DNA of 64,000 bases from Pneumocystis sp. 'macacae' (lineage: Eukaryota; Ascomycota; Pneumocystomycetes; Pneumocystales; Pneumocystaceae). Of the stretch, positions 25,991 to 39,989 are shown one piece after another. The notes under the pieces were generated by a model, which made no database searches, was not told the origin of the DNA, and saw nothing but the letters and a program-made list of their open reading frames with translations. Each line of letters opens with the position of its first letter. The stretch's first letter is position 1. The stretch spans positions 372,001 through 436,000 of the forward strand of contig CM030732.1 of NCBI GenBank assembly GCA_018127085.1. The letters are read 5' to 3'. Position numbers and translations under genes: made by a program.

Positions 25991-27210
25991 ACTTTAAATA
26001 AAAAATCATATATAAATTCATTTTTTTTATTAATAGACATTACGAATATTTTATATAAATACTTAATTACGATTTTTTATTAATAAAATTAATCATAATT
26101 ATTTGTATGTTTATTTATAATATTATCAATACTTTCAAAAATTAAAAGTTACAATTATAAACTCAGAAATTCTAAAAGTATAATATAATTTAAACATAAA
26201 ATAAAAAAATAAAAAATCTTAAAATTGAATTTTAAAATTATGATTAAGTAAATAATTTAAAATCTAATTATATCAAAATTTTAAATAAAATAAAAATTTA
26301 AATAATTATATTTTTAAGTAAAAAATCTAAAAATGTTTAAATTTAAAATGTTTTATATAAAATCTACTTATTATAATAAAATAAAACTTTAATATTTCTA
26401 ATAATTTATATATTATACAAAAAAAAAAAACAAAAATTATAGAAGATATTAAACCTATTTAATTGAAATATAAAATAAATAACTAAATTACTGGATTTTT
26501 TTTATCTTTTAAGATAGTTTATATTCTAATTCGATTTATAATTAGTCAAAAATATTGTAAAATATATTCATCTACATTAATTACATTAATTATATATAAC
26601 AAATTCATATACGTTAATAACTAAAATTATCAAACATTAATCAATATCTCAATAATATTTCAAATAAAAAACTATTATTTAAGAATTTATAAAAAGATTT
26701 TTATGTTCAGTAAATTTCAATAAAAACTAAAATATTTATCGATAAAATTTTTTAAAAACAAATACGTATCAAAATCAAAAAATATAAAAAAATAAAAGCA
26801 ATAAAATAATCTTTAAAATAAAAATCAACACCAATAATACTTTATATGAAAATTCTATAGATTTGATAAATTAAATAAAATTGGAAACTTTTCATTTATT
26901 TAACATCAAAAATTATAGAGGCAATTTCAACTAAGTGGAAAATAAAAGTATTAAAACATATTTATTTAAAAATATAGTTAATTATAGCATTATATTTATA
27001 ACAATATGATTCAATTATTTTGAAGTTTATTTAAAAATAATATTTGTAGTTTTATATATTTTTTAATTATAAAACCTTTTTTTACTAAATCAAAAACATC
27101 TATAATATAAATTTAAAAATACTATTCTTATAAATAAATGCATATATTAAAAACTTATAAATTAAAATTTTTAATCGATAAATTATCTCGAATTACAAGA
27201 AAATGAAAAA
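25991..27210. other. AT-rich intergenic spacer muskelin-UTP20
   Basis: 1.2 kb of sequence with almost no G or C. No credible frame, RNA gene or tandem array is visible. Confidence 0.5.
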
Positions 27211-30200
27211 ATGAAAAAAACAAATTCAACTAAAAAAAACAAAAAATACACAGTAAATTCATAAAAGAGTCGATGATTTACAGTATTTAGTATTTATAGT
27301 TTAAATCATTTACAGAAAACCTTAATGATCTTGATATAAATATTTCAAATAAAATTAATTATTATATTGATGATACAGTAAGCTACTGTTTAATCTTAGA
27401 ATTTCGTTTAAAATATTCCAGGGTTCATCTCACTTTAGCAATTCACTTGAAAAATGGAAAGAATTAAATTTATCACCTGATTTTATTGCTTTCTTTAGTG
27501 AAGTTTATTTTTTTTCAGAATCACTTCCTCAAATTTTATACCATAAAGAGAAAATATTCAATATAATAACAAAATATATCTATAAGAAAAATACGTTTTC
27601 TCTTGAACCTCTTTTGTCGTAAGTTATATTTCTGAAAAAAATTTATGTTTTTAATCTACAAGATTTCTAGTTTCTTTTTCTCGAGACTTAAAAGAAGAAT
27701 TTACCCCTTTCATTGTTGAAACATTCAAGATTTTAGAATCTCTTTTGAATTATGAAGATATAAATGTTATTAAGGTATACTTTTTACTTATATTTAAATA
27801 TAGAAATTAACAATATACATGTATATAGTGGACATTTAATAGTATTGCATATTTATTTAAATATTTATCAAAAGTTATATTCGATAATTTTGAAAAAGTT
27901 TTTGAAATATTATCAAAATTACTTGGAAAAGATACAAAAAAAATATATATTATTCGTTATACAGCAGAAGCTATATCATTTTTATTTAAACAGATAAATG
28001 ACACTCAAAAAATAATGTTGATAAAGTTGTTCAAAAGGGACCTGCAAAACAATTTTTCTAATCTATATCTTCAAGGTGTATCGCTAGTGATTTCTGAATC
28101 ATGTAAGGTTTGATCAGATATTAAATTTTTATTATTTAATTTAATATTTTTAAGAACATAAAAAAAACACTAAACTCAAAAGCAACAAAAACTATAACTC
28201 ATTTAATAGAAATTTGGGAGGAAGATTGCCGTATATATTGTTCATATTTTATAATTAGCTAATATATATCAGAAAAAGAAATATTATATTTAATTTTAGA
28301 AAATACCATTGTTTCATTAATTAATCATACTAATGAAATAACGTTTTTTCCTGTAATGGAATTACTATTAATTGGCTTAAAAAAATCAAAATTTCATGAT
28401 CTAAAAAGCTATTATCATTTATTATTGATTTGTATATCAACACGAAATGGAAAAAAAGTCAAAGGTATATAGTAAGTTATTTAGGATTAATTCCTAATGT
28501 TTCAAGATTGGAAAATTGTTATAGATTATATTTTGTCAAATTTATTGATGCAAAATAAATGTTCACTAATTATGGTTAAATTACTCGCAAATTTACTATG
28601 TTTGTCGGATTTAAATACTATTATACTAAATAGCAAAAAAATTATAGAGCATGTTATGTTATCAGACGTCTTTACTTTTTTCATTATGAATTATTCTAAT
28701 GAACTATAGGTTCATATATGTAAAATATTCTTTGAACTAATTTTTACCATATCAACAGATAGATTTAATATTTTTTTGCTACCATATTTTCATAAGTACT
28801 AGTTTTTAGCTCATATGTCTACTTACAAAGATAGTTTTATATGTAAAATTTGGAAGACACATCATGATATTGCTATTTATTTGTTATTGTCAATCAGTAA
28901 TTCGAAAGTATTTACAAATTCACTTGAAAGTTCTTATATGTCAGAAAAGAAAAAATTCAAATTTTCATCTAATCATTATATAATTCAAAATATGCTAGAA
29001 TATTTTTCAAAGTTAATAGATGAAACATCTTTTGACATATCTATAGAAAATAAAGTGTCAATGTGGAAACGACTAAAATTATTATCCTGTATAGATTTTG
29101 ATTCTAAAGTGATTAATCAGATTTTATATAAACTTACTATTAAATATTTAGCTTTCGAATCTGGTTCCAATATAGAGCCTTTAATACAAATTCTATTAAC
29201 AGAACTATCTTCTACTAAATGTGCGGGTCTTGAAGACATTGATATTATAAATCTTTTCAATCATATTTCAGAATCAAGTAGGCGTTTTTCCAAAGATATA
29301 TCATTTTTACAAGGAGTTTTTATTATTTTCGAAGACATATTAACAAGGTATATCATCTTTATTACTAGAATTAATCTAAAATAAAAAGACCTCTTGAATT
29401 TAGTAATACTAATATTGAAATCCTTATCTTTAATATTACTTCAAATTTACTTATTGCTGGTTTTCAAAGAAGGTTTTACACAATAAAGATTCTAACATTA
29501 TTGTGCAAATTTAGAACTGGAATAGACTGTGAAGTACTTAAATCTTGTAATATTATAGTAGAAACAGCATTTGATCTTAATTCATTAAGAACAATTTCTA
29601 TACATATTAGAAAAATTTCTATGAATTTTTCACAAGTTCATGATATATCTAGAAAAATTGCAATTGCTTTTCTTATTGGTAATTTTTTGTATTTAATATG
29701 GGCTTTATTTATGTTTTGGCTAGGTCTAATGACTGTCAGATTTTCTCAAATATCTAAAGATTGTTCTTCAGTCCTTGCAACTTTATATAATAAAAACCAT
29801 ACTTTTATTTGGAAATATATACTTGATTGGATAAAATTAGGAAATATTAAAAAAGTAACGTCTAAATTGGATAAGAATTATGAAAATAAAAACAAAAACA
29901 ACTTTATATTTCAGTGTTTTAAAATAGATGTTAATTTATCTTTTCAATTAGAACAAGATGATAATGAAAAAATATTATATAGTTGGGAAGAACTATGTAA
30001 TAAAGTAGAGATATATTTTATACTGTCTTGAAATTATGCTAATTGTTTTTAGAACAATCTAGATTTAAATAACAGTTCAACAGAATATAGGTCACATGCT
30101 CTTAAAATTTTACTAGAAATTCCGAATATTCTGGAAGAGCATTCAAAAGATTTAGTTTCTATTTTTCTTAATATTTTTGCCAAAGACAAAAATATAGAAA

Positions 30201-33200
30201 ACTTTTATTTATCTGATTTCAAATGGTCATATGTTGATAAATTAAGTCTTATAACTATTTTTAGTAAATTTCAGAATCCAAAATCATTATTTAAATCAGA
30301 AGATCTATACAATACTTTATTACTCCTTTTAACTCAAGGTGATATTAAGATTCAAAACCTTGCTTTGGATTCTATATTATTATGGAAAATCCCTGAAATA
30401 TTTAATTATGAAAGTAATCTGCGAAATTTATTAAATACTCTGAAATTTCGCAATGAATTGGAAAATTTAATGCAAGAGACATGTTTAAATGGTAATTTTA
30501 GGAATCAAAATTTAATTCTAATTGTTTTGCGAATACTTTATGGCAGAATGATATCACGATCTAATTCATTTTCTAAAAAACATTCTCTTTCTACAAGACG
30601 TAACATTATTTTATCATTTCTTAGTGTGTTACCTTTAAATTTTTTTAAAATATTCTTAGACATTATGCTGGAACCGTTTAATAAAATAAATTGCATTGAT
30701 AAATCTACTTTAAATACATATAAGCTAAAAAATATATTAGAACATGTTGATCAGAAAAAACAAATAGGGTTTTGTACAGTTCTTAGGGGGATTTTGAAGT
30801 ATATAGGGCCTAATACAATGCTTTATTTGTCAGATATATTGAATGTTCATTTCTATTGTTGGAATAATTCGGAATCTATTATAAAGTTATTTTATGATAA
30901 GAAAGAAATAAATAATGATGAAAATATTACTTTAAAATATGCAAAAGCTATAAGACATAAATGTTACCATAATCTTAACAAAATGTTTTCTTTTGGATTT
31001 AATCATGAATGGATACCCTATATGACTCTCCTTTTTACAGAATTCATTAATCCTAAAATTAAAAATCTACACATTGATAATTTGCAAGAGCCTTCTGAAC
31101 TTCTAAAAATTTTCTCTACTTGGTCAGAAAACATAAATATGTTACACTTTCTTTATGATTATAACAAAGAAATAATTTTGGAGATCACGAAATGCTTATC
31201 TTTACCTTCTATTAAAGAAAATGTGGTATTGTTTATAATTGACTTTTATAAAAAGGTTATCATACATGCAAATGAATTTGATAAAATTTTAGAAAACAAC
31301 GGACACTGTTCTGCTAAAGAAATCCTTGTTATAAGACATATATCTGCTATGTTAAGTGCTTTATGCAATTTATTAACAGATACAAAACGTAAATGGACTA
31401 AAAACATTTATAGTCCTTTATTTAGCCTACTTTTGTTAATTTCACCATTAGTAAATGAAACTTCGCAAATTGAAATTCTTTTAGAGACAAATATATTCAC
31501 AATTTCAAAACTTTCAAAATTTATTCCAGAGGATATAAAAAATTGTATTCTTGAAATAATTCAAAATTTATTACCTTTGAGTCATAAAATGCATACTGAT
31601 CACAATTTTTTATCTAATATTTTTAAAACTCTTACACCATTATTCGGGACATTAAAAAACACAAATTCAAGAACTATTTTGTGTAATTTAATGAATATAT
31701 TTTCAAAATTCGATTCACAATTAAATGATGTTTCGAATCTTATAATAGATTTAAATTCAATATCGTCTTCTAAATTGGATCAACCAGATTTTGATAGAGT
31801 ATTATCGGCATTTACTGTTATAAACAGTTCTAAATGGGAAAAATTTGATATAATTAGCTGGACTCCACTTATTTATAATATGATCTATTTTATCCAAAAC
31901 GAAGATGAATTTTCTATAAGAGTAAATGCATCATATACAATAAAAAGATTTATTGAAAGATTTAATGATATTTCTATTACTCAAAGAGAATCTTATTTAC
32001 AACTTCTTTCTTCAGTCTTAAAAGCATTGAAAAAAGAAATGAAATCAAACAGAGACCTAGTACGCCAAGAATACTTAGGTGTTCTGGCCCATATTGCTAA
32101 ATTTTGTAGTTTTTGGAATCCTGTTTCTGATCTCCAGGTTTTATTAATTGATGATGAAGAAGCTAGTTTTTTTAACAATATTCTTCATATTCAGCAACAT
32201 CGTCGTATTCGTGCTTTAAGGCGACTTTGTATTGCATCTTCTATGGGAAAAATAAATAAAAATAATATTTCGGAAATATTTTTACCTTTAATAGAAAGTT
32301 TATGTTTTTGTTCATCAAAACAATATCATAATCTTGTGCCGGAAGCAATTAAAAGTATTGGAATTCTTTGTATCAATATTCATTGGAATCAATATTATAA
32401 TTTATTTAAACGATATATTATAAAATTAAAAAACACCGAAAATCCTTTAAAAATAATGATACGTATAATTGATTCAACAGCCGATGCTTTACTTTATGTT
32501 TATCAGTCTTCATTCATAGATTCAGAAGAAAATATTAAAATGAATGACTTAATCAAAACTTCACTGGAAAAAGATTTAAAAATTCAATTAAATGCAAGTG
32601 ATTTATCTTTTTACCTAAAAACTTCAATAACTGATGACATACTGGTAAAAAATATTGTCTATTCTGAATTTATCCCTCCTCTAATTGAATTTTTTCGTAA
32701 AATGGATACATCTACTATAGCATTCAGGATTCCGTTAGCGCTAACTATCACAAAACTTCTGAAATGCTTAAATTATGACAATCTAATATCACATTTGTCT
32801 TTAGTTCTTTCAGAAGTTTGCAAAATTTTACAAAATCGATTACAAAGTTATAGAGATATAGCTCGGGAGGTTTTATCAAATATTGTAGCTTTACTTGGTC
32901 CTCAATATTTATTACCTATTCTTATGCAGTTAAAAAGTACACTTAAACGTGGTTATCAGCTTCATGTGCTTGGATTTACGCTGCATTCATTATTATATCA
33001 TTTACAAAAGAATTCTATTAATGGTTCTATAACTAATTGCATAGATATTATTGCAGAAATCTTAGTAAATGATATCTTTGGAAAAGTTGGTGTTGAAAAG
33101 GATTCAGAGGAATATATAACATCGATGAAAGAAATAAAAACCAATAGGAGCTACGACTCTTTTGAAATCATGTCAAGTATCATAGATTTGGAGCATCTTT

Positions 33201-35571
33201 GTCTTCTCTTGAGACCTATTTTTAACCTTCTTCGTGAAAAATTAACTTTAGAAGTTTTAAACAATATAGATATAGTATTTAAAAGAGTAAGTCTTGGAAT
33301 ATTTAAAAATTCATTATGTTATACTCGTAATGGTCTACGTTTATGTTATAATTTATTTCAAGAAGGAATGAAAAATTTTAAAATGAAAAATGATAAAAAA
33401 ATAGATATAAAGAATTCTTTTGTGGAATTTTCTTCATCTAAAAAAGAAAAAAAGAGCTATTTTTCAGATAATGCATATAAAGTTATTAAATTTTCATTAG
33501 ATCTTTTAAAAGGAATTTTATTAAAAGATAAAACTTTAGTTTCTTCTGAAAATTTAATACCTTTTGTTCCAATTATTGGTGACTTAGTTTTATCAGGGAA
33601 CGAAGAAATACATATTTCAGCATTAAATGTATTTACAATCTTTTTAAAACTTGACATTAAGCATGTTGATTCATCACTAAATGTTTTTATTAATCAAGCA
33701 TTTTCCTTTATAAAACTATCAACTTCTACTAATACTGAATTATGTCAAACAAGTTTAAAATTTCTTATATCAATTTTAAAAAGCCACAAAGATGTTAAGA
33801 TCAAAGAAGAATGGCTTGTATACATTATTACAAAAATCAAGGTTGATATAGAAGAGCCAGATAGACAAAATATTGTATTTTCTATGATTAAAGCAATAAT
33901 ATCTCGAAAATTTATTTTTGCAGAATTATATGATTTAATTGATTCTATTGCGATCATAATGATAACAAATCAGTCAAAAATAACTAGAGATGCTGCTAGA
34001 AGAATTTATTACCAATTCCTAATTAGTTATCCCCAGGGAAAAAGTAGATTGAAAAAACAGATAAGTTTTCTCATTAAAAATTTAGAATACGAACATGCAT
34101 CTGGTCGCCAATCTGTTATTGAAACCTTAAATTTAATTATAACTAATTTTGATGATTCTATAATAGAAGATTTTTTAGAATCATTTTTTATTGCATTAAT
34201 GATGGTAATTGTAAATGACAAAGATATATGCTCTTGGAATATGTCTGCAGTTCTTTTACAAAAAATCTTTAAGCGCTCTAATACGTCTATTTTAAAATTT
34301 ATTGCAGAATCTTTTAAAATATGGTTAAGTCAAACAGAAGAAAATTGTTTAAGAATAGCAGCTATTCAAGGTTATGGTCTTTTATTTCAAGTATTTGGAG
34401 AAACAAAACATAATGAAATTGATTCTTTTCTTGAAAAAGCTCAACAAATTTTGGAAGAAAATATTAACTCTTGTAATTCAGAAAATTGTGAACTTATTTA
34501 TCAAACTATACATGTAATATTTAAATTAACAAATTTAGTACCAGAAATAATTATGTCTACTAAACAGTTGACTCTTTGGAGCTTTTTTATTAACTTTCTA
34601 GCATGTGGAAATAATAGAATCTGTTTTATTGCCGCAGAAGTCATAGGAAAATCATTTTCTATTTGCAAAATAATTCCAAAAAATTTACCTTTAATATCAC
34701 CATATGGATTATTATATACTGAAAATGACCTAAGTACAATTTCAAATACTATTTTACATAAATTTCATAAATCCGATTTAAACAAAGATTTAGGTCTTCA
34801 GTTTTTAAAAAATTTATTTTTTATTGCTAAATGTTATTATTTAACTAATACTAAGATATCCGAATATGAGAATTCATATATGTATCCAAAGGTGGAGAAA
34901 CTTATGAAAATGAAAGAAGCAAATATAGAATATCCAACTTGTCTTGAATGGCTAATATTTAGACTTTGTATAATTTTAAAAAATGAAAAAAATATAAATT
35001 ATAAGGTTTGTTAAATATTATGTAATCTTATATTAGTTATTAAAATGCGTATAAGTCAGTTGTAACTTCTAAATATCAAATAATGAAATTAATAAGGGCT
35101 CTTATTAATTTTCTTCCTGTAAAAACTTTAGAAAAAATTACAAACTTAATTATCGCTCCTTTGTACAAATATACTGATAATAAAGTTGCAATGGCCGATA
35201 CACAAAAAAGTATTGTTTAATTAAACTATTATGGAATTATTTTCTAATATATTTTTAGACTTGAAATACATCGCAGAAGAAATATTGAAAGAACTGCATT
35301 CCAAAATAGGAACGACCTTGTACATTCAAATATTTAACAGTATAAGGCAAGAATCGTCTAAAATAAGGGAAAAAAGAAGATTAAAAAGATCTATACTCTC
35401 AGTCTCAGACCCTAAAGAACTGGCAAAAAAAAAAATTAAACTAAATATCAAGGTACTATATCTATATTAATATACACAATTATATTTTAACTTATCTGAT
35501 AGAAAATAAAACTAAGAAAAAAAAAGAGGGATTATATACCATTTAGTTCTGTAAACGTTTTAAAAGAATAA
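27211..35571 (+). CDS. UTP20: U3 snoRNP / SSU processome HEAT-repeat protein Utp20 (DRIM)
   Basis: Giant nucleolar scaffold for 18S rRNA processing. Sixteen exons: 27211-27252, 27300-27377, 27422-27618, 27663-27774, 27829-28107, 28155-28230, 28273-28464, 28507-28667, 28710-28795, 28835-29347, 29389-29678, 29724-30004, 30053-35005, 35056-35209, 35259-35452, 35503-35571; frame holds throughout, 2558 residues (yeast 2493). Recognised by KYTFKSF near the start, LSPDFIAFF with SESLPQILYH, FLIGLMTVRFSQI, LILIVLRILYGRM, LSTRRNIILSFLS, and the very basic tail KIKLRKKKRDYIP. Most of the protein is helical repeats. Exons 8-10 need unusual donors (GTCTTT, GTACTA) to bypass stops; these two joins are the least certain. 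The exon 5-6 donor is GTTTGA. Converges on the CSC1-type gene. Confidence 0.92.
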
Positions 35572-35755
35572 ATATAATAAAAAATAGCATTTATAATCTT
35601 GAGTTTAAAGCAATAGCAATGTAAAAATCTTTATTAATATATAGGTATCATACTTCATCAGATATTATATTTTATCGAAATTCTAAAAATACTATAAATT
35701 TAACTTTCAATTTAAAAAATAATATATTAATTCACGTTTAATAAATCAATAGAAT

Positions 35756-38544
35756 TTATAACACCAAGTCATTATAAGGATTCCAATCAGGTGGATTTGA
35801 TTCAAAACATAATTTCCCCTTGTTATCTATTTTTGCAGAATCTATACTTACTAATACTTCATCTGGCATTCTCTTCATTTCATCTTCCGCTATTCCTAAC
35901 TCATCGCATGGTAACCATATTATAGGAGTCTTCGCTTGCAAAGCTTTATGTTCAAATAAGGACGAAACAATCTTTTCTCGCTCTTCAGTTGAAATTTTTT
36001 TAGAATTTATGTCAAGATCAGAAGAATTATCAGAGCTTCCAACTCTTTCTCTAGATGATAATACATCTAGTGTTAAGGATTCACTATCAATATTATCTGT
36101 TTTCCCGTTGTAACGATATAAACCAAACAACTTGTCATTATAATTTTGATTATTATTTTGATATTTTGAAGTTAAAGGTAGAAATTTTATTAATGGATCA
36201 AAACTTTTTTGAAGCATAAATTGATAAAAAGCGGTAAAAATAATTAAAATAACCATAAGGATTCCTTGAACTTTAGTTGCAAAATGATTTTGATCATCAC
36301 GTGCCAAAAAAAAAAGACCAGTAAGACAGGCTTCTAAAAGATATATTCCTGTCATCATTTGATATAAAGATTTAGGGAATGCTAGCCCCCCTGTATCAAC
36401 AGGAAAATCAAAAACATATAAAAAATTATAAAGATATGTAGCATAAAAAAGTATAAAAGCAATAACAACGAATATCATTATTAAAGGTGCAATAATAGAA
36501 TATGTAACTGCAATAACCGATAAATTAGTAAATCTTGGAAAAGTTGTACCCCATCCTAAAATTCTAAGTGTAGTAAATCGAGACCAAAGTTTTCTTGGTG
36601 TATTATCCATTAATTTTCCAAAACTATAAAAGACAATTAAAGTAATTACTTGTAGCAACTCTCCTGATGCAATTGATAAACCTTGAAGGAGAATATAAGA
36701 AAAGAAAAAATTGCTTGCTCTTGGTAAATTTTGTGCCAAAAGTTTAGGGGTGTTTTGGGGATTATTTATAATACTTGCTATTACTGCAGTAATACCTGAT
36801 GAAATAGTAACTACAAGGAAAACTTGAACAACGAGAAACGAAAAATACATATTTTGGACAGTTAATTCAACATCAGTTTGAGTAGGAAGGCCTTTAAATT
36901 CAGCAGCAACTGTTTAATCATTAGTATTATTTTTTTTAAATGAAAACTTACATCTCATAATTATTGGTACAGCTACCATTATAATAGCTAAAAGCACACT
37001 TGGTAGTAGGCCAGTTATAAGTCCGCTTACTGGTTTAGAAAGATCTCCAAGAAATTCAAGCCATGAAAATTTTTTACTTAAACTTATTACATTTGACAAA
37101 GATCCTACGAAAGCTACAGGAAATGCAAAAAAAATAACAAGAGCAGCTATACTTATTACAACCGCTATTGCTCGAACAAGACGATCCCACCATTTTAATT
37201 GTAAATTATCCCATATAATATCTTTTGGAGATATGTGAAGATATTTTGGAGTCATATGAAGTGCACTGTGATGCAAAATATTCTGACAAGCCAAATGAGC
37301 AGATATTTGTTCATTAAACTGAATAAAAACACTATTCATTCGTTTAAATTTTTCTGGATGTTTTTGTTGTTCTAAAATTTCCGGATTAAGTTTTTTTAAC
37401 TCTGAAATACACCAATCAATAGTATCAACCTTTTTTCCAATAAGGGGAAGAGATATAAACCATGAAAACAAAGGAAGTCTGTGTTTAGGTCGTTTCTCTG
37501 ATGACACATATTTATATGCTAATCCTTTGCTGGATTCTATATGATCTAAAGATTGATGACTCTGAGAATCTGATATACTAGAATTCTTTTTTTCAAGTTT
37601 ATGTTTTTTTTTTCTATTGTTCTTCAATGCAATTCGTATTAAACATGTTTCTGCTTCTTCTAATTGTTGTGCAATAAAATCTCTTTTTTCAATTTGTTCT
37701 AATAATGAAGAAAAATCTCTGAAACATAAGAAATATATAAAAATAAGTTAAAAATACCTGTTTATCCAAACATTCTTAACACCTCCAGGATATATACTAA
37801 AAAGATCTTTTAGTCTATCTATATCGAGATACTCATCTGGTACTGTTGTTATAAGAATTGTAGTAGCAGAAGTAGTACTACGATGTTGAGGAGAACATAA
37901 GTATGCCTGTCGAACTTGTATAAAATGTTTTAACTCATAATATATTAGATAGCAAGTTATACCTGTAAAAATAAGTTTAAATAATTTAAAACAGGGGAAA
38001 CAGACTAACAAAAAGATACGCAAGTATTAAATGAGCCCAGTACCTATTTATATGTTTTGGACTGACATTTCCAAAACTAAATCTATCCAAACCTCGAGAT
38101 TTCCCCTGAGAAGTTTTGTCAATTCCATCTATGGAATTTATAGGAAGCAAAATTGGCCAAATTATTAATATAGAAATAAAAAAAAGGATAATACACATTC
38201 TAAGAAATCGAAGAAAAAAATACGCATCTAAACCAGATTTTTTAATAATATATTCTGGAGAAATTTGATAAAGTTTTTGAAAAAGCTTTAATAAAGATTT
38301 AGGCGGAGATTTGACTTTTTTGTCTTTTGGAAGAATTTTAATAACCTATTCATATAAACTAAACAGAAAAATCAAAAGAATACTATCAAACACTTCGAGG
38401 TTGATACACGCGATGCAAAAAGTTACGTAGTATAAAGAAAGAAACCATTTGAATTGTGAACATAGAAACATTTGCAGAGAGCGAAGCAAGAAATGCAGGT
38501 AATGACGTTCCTTCTGAATTATGCATTTTCGCGATATCGCTCAT
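35756..38544 (-). CDS. CSC1: CSC1/TMEM63-type osmosensitive cation channel (RSN1/PHM7 family)
   Basis: Multi-pass membrane protein of the calcium-permeable stress-gated channel family. Exons 38544-38392, 38345-38006, 37962-37758, 37718-36952 and 36909-35756 join in frame to 872 residues. Order: N-terminal RSN1_TM segment (FTIQMVSFFILRNFLHRVYQPRS, then a second pair of spans), the cytosolic PHM7 domain (STTSATTILITTVPDEYLD, GVKNVWINRDFSSLLE, TAFVQF-like NSVFIQFNEQ), then about nine hydrophobic spans (AAEFKGLPTQTDVE onward) and an acidic/serine-rich tail. The family has several fungal paralogues (CSC1, PHM7, RSN1, SPO75), and I cannot say which one this equals. The intron 38005-37963 uses a GTCTGT donor. 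Substrate specificity is inferred from the family. Confidence 0.9.
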
Positions 38545-39326
38545 TATTTTATTTTTTTGTCAGCATCCAAATACTACGTAATTCATACTTCGTAAGATTC
38601 TATTATCTATATTTTTAAGTATCTTTTGCAGTTATCTATATTTTAAAGCATTAACACAATGCTTATATTTCAAAAAATAACATATACTAAAATTTTATGT
38701 TTTATATGTTTTAAAAAACAATCCTTTTATACATGAAGTATATATAATTATATACTTTTTTCAAATATATTTTTAAAAATCTATTTCTTAAAAGTTATAT
38801 ATTTTCTAATGAAAATATAATTCGTATCTCAAATTTAGTCTCTTTTAAAAGATTATATTTTTGAAAAAATCTATGTCTAAAGACATTTGTAATTTTTTAA
38901 GAATAAAAATATCTTGAAATATTGATCATATAATATATTTTGGAAATATATAAATTTAAAAAATAATATTATATTGGAATTACTTTATAAAATATAAAAT
39001 TTTAAACAAAGTTTAAGATTATATTATTCAAATTCATAAAACTATCATAATAATTATCGTATAATTGTCTCACAAAAATAATGATTTTAATACATTAAAA
39101 ATATATAAAAATTTTATAATAATTTCATAGTACAAAAAATTTATGAACATTATATATATATAATACTTCATAAAAATATATTTCATTATTATTATTTATT
39201 TTTCAAATACTATTTAAACTGCACGTGTTTTTATATTACCTAATAATAGCCATAAAATCTTAATATATTTTGTGACTTCGAATATTAAATTTACGCTAAA
39301 CGGCTCGAATATTAAAAAAACATAAA
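38545..39326. promoter_or_regulatory. Divergent spacer CSC1-type gene / RPL10
   Basis: About 780 bp of AT-rich DNA between outward-facing genes, so it should hold both promoters. Apart from a less AT-rich stretch just before RPL10 (39,290-39,310) I see no distinct element. Confidence 0.45.
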
Positions 39327-39989
39327 ATGGCACGACGACCAGCACGATGTTATAGATATTGTAAAAACAAACCGTTTCCAAAATCTAGATTTAATCGTGG
39401 AGTTCCTGATCCGAAAATCAAGATTTTTGATCTTGGGCGAAAAAAAGCATCAGTTAATGAATTTCCTTTATGTGTTCATTTAGTAAGCAATGAATATGAA
39501 CAATTAAGTAGTGAGGCACTTGAAGCAGCACGTATTTGTGCAAATAAGTATTTGGCGAAAATGGCAGGAAAGGATGCTTTTCATTTACGTGTACGACCCC
39601 ATCCTTTTCATGTTGTTCGTATCAATAAAATGTTGTCATGTGCTGGTGCAGATCGTTTGCAGACAGGAATGCGTGGCGCGTGGGGGAAACCGAATGGGAC
39701 CGTTGCCCGTGTAAATATCGGGCAAATTCTTTTTTCTGTTCGCTGCAAAGATTCTAATAAGCATATTGCTATTGAGGCTCTTCGTCGATCTCAATATAAA
39801 TTCCCTGGAAGACAAAAAATTGTTGTTAGCAAGAACTGGGGCTTTACTTCTCTGGATCGTGAAACATATATTGAAAAGTGCAAAAATGGCGAAATTAAAC
39901 AAGATGGTTGCTATGTCAAATTTCTTTCTAAACATGGAAATCTTGAAACCAATATGCGGGAGTTCCCTAACTTTAGAATTGCAGTATGA
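39327..39989 (+). CDS. RPL10: 60S ribosomal protein L10 (uL16)
   Basis: Essential large-subunit protein next to the peptidyl-transferase centre and the last checkpoint of 60S maturation (released Nmd3/Tif6). Single exon, 220 residues, the exact family length. Conserved from [16 protein letters not shown] through [44 protein letters not shown] (the P-site loop region) to the NGxxGxVKFL-like end. Unusually for this window it has no intron and markedly higher codon G+C, as expected for a very highly expressed gene. Confidence 0.98.
   Translation: MARRPARCYRYCKNKPFPKSRFNRGVPDPKIKIFDLGRKKASVNEFPLCVHLVSNEYEQLSSEALEAARICANKYLAKMAGKDAFHLRVRPHPFHVVRINKMLSCAGADRLQTGMRGAWGKPNGTVARVNIGQILFSVRCKDSNKHIAIEALRRSQYKFPGRQKIVVSKNWGFTSLDRETYIEKCKNGEIKQDGCYVKFLSKHGNLETNMREFPNFRIAV

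Noticed and set aside
28796..28834. UTP20 as a pseudogene because of an in-frame TAG near 28,800
   Set aside because: A 39-nt intron removes it, keeps frame and gives sensible sequence (PYFHNFICKIW); the next 6 kb is intact.
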